Assembly (NCBI GenBank): GCA_020720525.1
Contig: DYON01000076.1
Span: forward strand, 1-10,557
From: Acetofilamentum sp.
GTDB taxonomy: Bacteria; Bacteroidota; Bacteroidia; Bacteroidales; DTU049
DNA: 10,557 nucleotides
Reading direction: 5' to 3'
The notes beneath the pieces were generated by a model. That model was not told where the DNA came from. It ran no database searches and saw only the letters and a list, made by a program, of their open reading frames with translations. The stretch's first letter is position 1. Each line of letters starts with the position of its first letter. Position numbers and translations under genes: made by a program. Shown here piece by piece: positions 6,604 to 10,557 of the stretch.

Positions 6604-7943
6604 GATTGAAAGCGATTAATGATCTCTTTAATTTTCTCGATTTTTTCTTTTAGCAAATCTGCATTTTGTGCTTCTACCAACAAGCGCAAATAGGGTTCGG
6701 TGTTTGAAGGACGGATATTGAACCACCAATCGGGGTACTCAACACGATATCCGTCGAAATCGAGAAATAGAGTTGGCTTTTGCTGCTCAGCGAAAAAGTC
6801 TTTCACTGCATCCATGGCTTGCTGCTTATGTTTGATGCGAAAATTTATTTCGCCCGAGTTTTCGTATTTGCAAATGCGACCAACTACCTCCGACGCTTTT
6901 AAGCCTTCGCGTTTGAAGCGCGCAAAAAGATTTACAATAAGTATGGATGCTAAAATTCCTGAATCGCTATAATAAAAATCTTTAAAATAGTAATGACCCG
7001 CCAATTCTCCACCAAATATTCCATCAATTTCGCGGAGTTTGTTGGCTGCATAGGCTCTTCCAACGCGCCAAATTTCCATTTCGGCTCCCATGTGAACAAG
7101 ATATTCGGCTACAGATTTTGAGGTGCGGATATCTTGAATCACTTTTCCACGCAATCCTTTTTCCTCAAGAAAATAATGACCCAACAAGGCAATCAGCAGG
7201 TCGGGAGGAATAAATTTTCCATTTTCGTCAACAAACATCACACGGTCGGCATCGCCATCGAAAATGACGCCCAAATCGGTATGCTTATCGTGAACAGCGG
7301 CTTGCAACTGAACCAAATTTTTCATATCGAGCGGATTGGGCTCATGGTTCGGAAAGCTACCATCTGGTTCGTCGAACAGATAAGTTGGAGCGTTGCCAAA
7401 AATGTCTTTTACCAGCAACGACGACATGCCATTGCTGCAATCGATAACCATATTCAAATTGCTAAAATCGGCAATCCATGGTTTCATAAATGCGACATAA
7501 TCGTTTCTGAAATCGAATTGCTCAATATTTCCAGCTGCGCTTGTAAGCTGCGGAACTATTTTGATAAGCTGTTCGAGTTTATTCAGCCCATTGTCGTATC
7601 CAACCGGAACGGCATTGGCAGCCGAAATCTTCAGTCCGTTGTATTCGGCCGGATTGTGACTGGCGGTTATCATTACCGAAGCATCGAAGCCAAACTTGGC
7701 TGTGCCCCAATAAACCATTGGTGTGGTTGTGAGACCAGCGTCGGCAACAACGCAGCCAGCATCGGTGAGACCTTTGAGCAATTGCTCGTGTATTTCGGGC
7801 GACGATTCGCGAACGTCGCGGCCAACCAAAAAGCGTTTGGCATTCAGAATTTCGGGCAAATAAAAGCCCATTCTGTAAACATCGTCTTTGTTGAAGTCTT
7901 TTCCGTAAATTCCACGGATGTCGTATGCGTGAAATGCTCCCAT
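6600..7943 (-). CDS. Phosphoglucomutase/phosphomannomutase (ManB/AlgC type)
   Basis: The 447-residue enzyme belongs to the alpha-D-phosphohexomutase superfamily and has near-typical length. It should interconvert hexose 6- and 1-phosphates (glucose or mannose) in the cytosol, feeding nucleotide-sugar and envelope glycan synthesis. All four signature loops are present: TASHNP at 93-98 with phosphoserine Ser95, the metal loop DGDADR at 229-234, the sugar loop GGELAGH at 311-317 and the phosphate loop RPSNTEP at 411-417. The N-terminus AYDIRGIYG at 6-14 is typical of the PMM/PGM branch rather than GlmM. In the sugar loop the usual Ser is Ala315, which may affect substrate preference. It is the first gene of an operon with two lipoproteins; a TATCTTTG box lies 17 nt upstream. 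Substrate cannot be decided from sequence alone. Confidence 0.93.
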   Translation of the reverse strand: MGAFHAYDIRGIYGKDFNKDDVYRMGFYLPEILNAKRFLVGRDVRESSPEIHEQLLKGLTDAGCVVADAGLTTTPMVYWGTAKFGFDASVMITASHNPAEYNGLKISAANAVPVGYDNGLNKLEQLIKIVPQLTSAAGNIEQFDFRNDYVAFMKPWIADFSNLNMVIDCSNGMSSLLVKDIFGNAPTYLFDEPDGSFPNHEPNPLDMKNLVQLQAAVHDKHTDLGVIFDGDADRVMFVDENGKFIPPDLLIALLGHYFLEEKGLRGKVIQDIRTSKSVAEYLVHMGAEMEIWRVGRAYAANKLREIDGIFGGELAGHYYFKDFYYSDSGILASILIVNLFARFKREGLKASEVVGRICKYENSGEINFRIKHKQQAMDAVKDFFAEQQKPTLFLDFDGYRVEYPDWWFNIRPSNTEPYLRLLVEAQNADLLKEKIEKIKEIINRFQS

Positions 7944-7960
7944 ATTTATAATATTTTCAT

Positions 7961-7968
7961 CAAAGATA
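7961..7968 (-). promoter_or_regulatory. -7 promoter box of the mutase-lipoprotein operon
   Basis: The minus strand reads TATCTTTG, a perfect TAnnTTTG match, 17 nt before the mutase ATG. The same octamer lies upstream of rocD. No TTG is found near -33. The implied leader is only about 10 nt, with no Shine-Dalgarno site. Confidence 0.45.
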
Positions 7969-8182
7969 GAGAAAAAAAATATCAGATAGCTTGCTTTTTA
8001 TGAAATACTTTTTCATTGTATTGAGTATCATTCAACGTAATATTTGTCTTTGAATTAATCGAGACAGGTCATTCAATTTGCAATTAGGCGAACACTTAAA
8101 ATGTTAGATGCTTAAATGTTTTTGTTTTAAAAAAACATAGCTCTATTCTAAATTAATGTGTTTATTATCTATACAGCAGTTA

Positions 8183-10414
8183 TCAATTCTGCTTTTTCCT
8201 TTTCTCTTTGTCTTTTTTCCATTTTTCTTTATCCATCAAATCGCCAACTTCCGAATAATGTTTCCATTTTCCTTCCTTGAGGCCTTCTTTATATTGCCCT
8301 TCAATTTTGATGTTGCCCGAATCGTAGTAGAAAACAGCTTCGCCATCTGGTTTACCTTCGTTGTATTCGATACGGAGCTTCGATTTTCCGTTGCTGTAAT
8401 ACTCCAAATAACTACCATTTATTTCTTCATCTTCGAATTCGGCTTGAGCTTTGGTTTTTCCATCTTCTTCGTCGTAATACAACAATGCTTTTCCTGTTGG
8501 ATCGCCATCTTCGTATAGCAAAGTTGCCCACGTATTGCCACTTTCGTAATAATAGCGCCACATACCATTTTTTCGACCTTTCATGATTCTACCTTCGGCT
8601 TTGAGCTTGGTGGTGTCGTCGTCCCAGTATATTTGGCAGGTTTTCCCATCGTCGAAGCCATTGGGTAGCTTAATGGCAAAAATGGAGTCGAATTCGTCGA
8701 TATACAAATCTTCTGCGCTGTTTTCGATGTCTTCGAGTTCCGAATCGAATAGGGCATCTTCGTTGTGTTCAACGATGAGTTTATTGGTGAATAATCCTTT
8801 TTTCTCGGCAGTTAGCTGAAAACCAATGTGATAGAACGATGCGAGAATGTCTTTGCTTTGTCTGATTCCTTCTTTTTGCCCCTTGATGGCATAATAATAA
8901 AGGTGACTGTAAATTTTGGGCCCGTGCAAAAACACAGAAACATTGGCTTCGCTATTGAATTGTTGCATGAACGACATGAAGTTTTCATCGTTTTGGAGCA
9001 ATCGACCTTTCTCGTACGAATCTATCATGTCCATGAGGCAACTTGGCGAATTGCTAAAAACAACAAACTCGTCCATGTATATATAATATGGCTTGTCGAG
9101 CTTTGCAAACAATTTTCCAAAAAAGAGCTTGAAAAAGCCATTCAGCCCGAGGTAATGGATGTCGAAATTTTTATAGTCGGTTTCTTTGAATTTGGCGGGT
9201 GTGCGATTTTTAACTTTTTTGGTTATTTTGTCGAGCCCATCCATTGCAAGCAAAATATCTTTAGTATGAAGTATCACAACCATATCATTTTCGCGGGCAT
9301 TGGGAGTAGGGGGGAGCTTTACCATGGCAATTTCGGTTCCAATCCACGAGAAGAAATCTTGTTCCAAATCGATTCCAAATAATTTTTCGGTTCTTTTTAG
9401 GCTTTTTTCGTACGATTCGGCTCCAGCAGAATCGCTAAAAGTGAATTCAGCTTTCAAATTGTTAAATAATTCCATGTATTCGGCAAACGAGATAGAAAGA
9501 TACATGGCCGCATTGTCGGGAATAATTCGGTATGCTTGTAGCGGTCCGGGTTCGATGCCGCTAAGCATTTCGATGTAACTGTGCGACGAGTCGTTGAGCA
9601 AAGTAGAGCCATTAAAACTCATGCGCTCATTTTCCATATCGATGTTGAATGCACTGTATCGAAAAATTCGCTTCATCTCGTCTAGCAAATCTTGTTCGTC
9701 CGACAAATAGTAGCCAATATAGGGAGCCATAAATTCGTAGTTCACATAGAACCGAAAAAGGTTTTTGCCCGAAGTTGTGCTTACAACTGTCTGAAAAGCT
9801 TGGTCGTTTTTCCAAACATCTGGGGTTTTTGCAGCCAAAATGGAGTTTTGTACCAAACCTTTGTTGTACGATGCCAAAAATACATTGTCGATAACCGACA
9901 AATAGAAGGTTTCGGCTGTGGCATTGTCTTTCAGAATTAAAATATCTTCCGTTTCGAATTTTTCGCGGTTCATCTCATATCCAAACTGCCCTACAATATC
10001 GCCAATATAGTCTTTGATAAACGCAAATTTCCCTGCTTGTTTCAAATCGACAAGAAAAAGAAAATCGAAATCCTGATTAGGAAGCAAATGGCAACTGATC
10101 ATGAGTGATCGATCGGTAAATAGCATGTCTATTGTTTCGTCGCCTCTGATAAGCGAGTCGAGTGTTAGAGCACTTTCATTGATGTCGTCAAATAGTGGAT
10201 CGGTGATAAGATGCTGCCACATACGGCTTTGGGCTAGTTGCGACCATCCTTTGGTGAGATTATCGGTTTCGATAATATATACTGCATCGCGAGGAATGTA
10301 GTTCCAAATGGGCCGCATAGGGCTTTTTTTGAAATAGAAATATGCAGCCACACTGCCAACGCCGATAACTATTACTGCCAATGCAATTAGAAAAAATTTA
10401 CGTGCTTTTTTCAT
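8183..10414 (-). CDS. Membrane-anchored DUF3352-like protein with MORN-type repeats
   Basis: From the ATG at 10414 the protein has 743 residues. An in-frame TTG at 10435 lies inside the promoter box and is unlikely. Residues 1-30 form a signal anchor (KKARK, then a hydrophobic helix at 7-28), placing the bulk outside the cytoplasmic membrane. Residues about 35-555 are a long region without catalytic motifs. Its beginning (IPRDAVYIIETDN) and layout recall DUF3352-type periplasmic proteins; this link is weak. Residues about 588-731 contain roughly six 22-27 residue MORN-2/YwqK-type repeats, seen in KNGMWRYYYESGN, INGSYLEYYSNGK, PDGEAVFYYDSGN and KEGKWKHY. The tail is strongly basic. YwqK repeats are often labelled antitoxin, but no toxin gene adjoins this one, so a structural or binding role is likelier. 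Function unknown. Confidence 0.8.
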   Translation of the reverse strand: MKKARKFFLIALAVIVIGVGSVAAYFYFKKSPMRPIWNYIPRDAVYIIETDNLTKGWSQLAQSRMWQHLITDPLFDDINESALTLDSLIRGDETIDMLFTDRSLMISCHLLPNQDFDFLFLVDLKQAGKFAFIKDYIGDIVGQFGYEMNREKFETEDILILKDNATAETFYLSVIDNVFLASYNKGLVQNSILAAKTPDVWKNDQAFQTVVSTTSGKNLFRFYVNYEFMAPYIGYYLSDEQDLLDEMKRIFRYSAFNIDMENERMSFNGSTLLNDSSHSYIEMLSGIEPGPLQAYRIIPDNAAMYLSISFAEYMELFNNLKAEFTFSDSAGAESYEKSLKRTEKLFGIDLEQDFFSWIGTEIAMVKLPPTPNARENDMVVILHTKDILLAMDGLDKITKKVKNRTPAKFKETDYKNFDIHYLGLNGFFKLFFGKLFAKLDKPYYIYMDEFVVFSNSPSCLMDMIDSYEKGRLLQNDENFMSFMQQFNSEANVSVFLHGPKIYSHLYYYAIKGQKEGIRQSKDILASFYHIGFQLTAEKKGLFTNKLIVEHNEDALFDSELEDIENSAEDLYIDEFDSIFAIKLPNGFDDGKTCQIYWDDDTTKLKAEGRIMKGRKNGMWRYYYESGNTWATLLYEDGDPTGKALLYYDEEDGKTKAQAEFEDEEINGSYLEYYSNGKSKLRIEYNEGKPDGEAVFYYDSGNIKIEGQYKEGLKEGKWKHYSEVGDLMDKEKWKKDKEKRKKQN

Positions 10415-10432
10415 GATGTTCCGATTAACATG

Positions 10433-10440
10433 CAAATATA
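10433..10440 (-). promoter_or_regulatory. -7 promoter box of the 743-residue protein gene
   Basis: The minus strand reads TATATTTG, matching TAnnTTTG, 18 nt before the ATG at 10414. The triplet 19 nt further upstream is CTG, one base from the -33 consensus, and lies in the last codons of the neighbouring ORF. The box overlaps the alternative TTG codon at 10435, which supports the ATG start. Confidence 0.4.
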
Positions 10441-10454
10441 TTGAAAATCCGTTA

Positions 10455-10557
10455 CTACTCAGCAGGAATAAGTTTTTGATTAGCCAGATTTGTTAAAGCC
10501 TCAAAAACACTCATTGAATTTTTGATAGTTGTATCGATGACCGACCTAATAACAGCA
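10455..10557 (-). CDS. C-terminal tail of a truncated ORF, possibly IS66-type transposase
   Basis: The right edge holds the last 33 codons of a minus-strand ORF whose start lies outside the window. It ends in a double stop (TAG TAA). The peptide contains AVIRSVIDTTIKNSMSVF followed by EALTNLAN. This resembles the C-terminal end of some IS66-family transposases, where an RS-I-T-K-N pattern precedes EAL. The match is from memory and too short to be firm. No terminal inverted repeat could be made out in the 40 bp between its stop and the next gene, so it could also be a remnant or an unrelated protein. Confidence 0.4.
   Translation of the reverse strand, partial: AVIRSVIDTTIKNSMSVFEALTNLANQKLIPAE

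Noticed and set aside
7134..8003. 289-codon plus-strand ORF opposite the mutase gene
   Set aside because: Although long, it lies across the catalytic loops of the mutase on the other strand and has no domain or promoter evidence.
8116..8138. AT-only hairpin (ATGTTTTT / AAAAACAT) downstream of the 743-residue gene
   Set aside because: The stem is almost entirely A-T pairs in an AT-rich region and lacks a GC core, so a terminator is not supported.
8183..10414. YwqK-like repeats read as evidence of a toxin-antitoxin system
   Set aside because: Database labels of YwqK-type repeats as antitoxin are not sufficient. The gene is long and membrane-anchored, and no small partner gene lies beside it.

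Overview
The window most likely comes from a member of the Bacteroidota, probably Bacteroidales-like. The evidence is convergent but indirect. There is a secreted protein ending in a DUF4476 domain. Two lipoproteins carry short lipoboxes, and one of them is a small TPR protein ending in the DW..AEKLG motif common in this phylum. Several genes have the phylum's unusual -7 promoter box (TAnnTTTG) 17-43 nt before the start codon, and most starts lack a Shine-Dalgarno sequence. No rRNA, tRNA, CRISPR array or phage gene was seen. The content is mostly chromosomal housekeeping and cell-envelope genes, with one possible transposase tail at the right edge.

Layout, left to right. At the left edge a well-formed promoter (40-69, minus strand) points out of the window. 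Next are a secreted DUF4476 protein (73-1065, minus) and, divergent from it, a stand-alone lysine-ketoglutarate reductase (LKR) half of the saccharopine pathway (1335-2642, plus). A short CGCAG-type interspersed repeat lies in the convergent gap before a secreted SH3-like protein (2747-3457, minus). A strong intrinsic terminator (3611-3637) then closes the ornithine aminotransferase gene rocD (3655-4878, minus), which has its own promoter and the only clear Shine-Dalgarno sequence in the window. Upstream of that is a compact minus-strand operon of three genes: phosphoglucomutase/phosphomannomutase (6600-7943), an Asp-box (BNR) lipoprotein (5497-6603, overlapping by ATGA) and a TPR lipoprotein (5083-5493, 3-nt gap). 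The largest gene (8183-10414, minus) encodes a 743-residue membrane-anchored protein with a long DUF3352-like region and C-terminal MORN-type (YwqK-like) repeats. At the right edge a minus-strand ORF tail (10455-10557) resembles the end of an IS66-type transposase.

How the genes fit together. LKR and RocD both feed amino-acid nitrogen and carbon toward semialdehydes and glutamate (lysine and ornithine respectively), but they are on opposite strands and separately controlled, so the link is metabolic only. The mutase should supply hexose-1-phosphate for envelope glycans, and its two co-transcribed partners are probably lipid-anchored envelope proteins. The other minus-strand genes encode exported proteins of unknown role. 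I found no convincing new defence or mobile system. The points most worth a second look are the mutase-lipoprotein operon, the 743-residue fusion architecture, the LKR without a visible saccharopine dehydrogenase partner, the CGCAG repeat, and the left-edge promoter with a palindrome between its two boxes.
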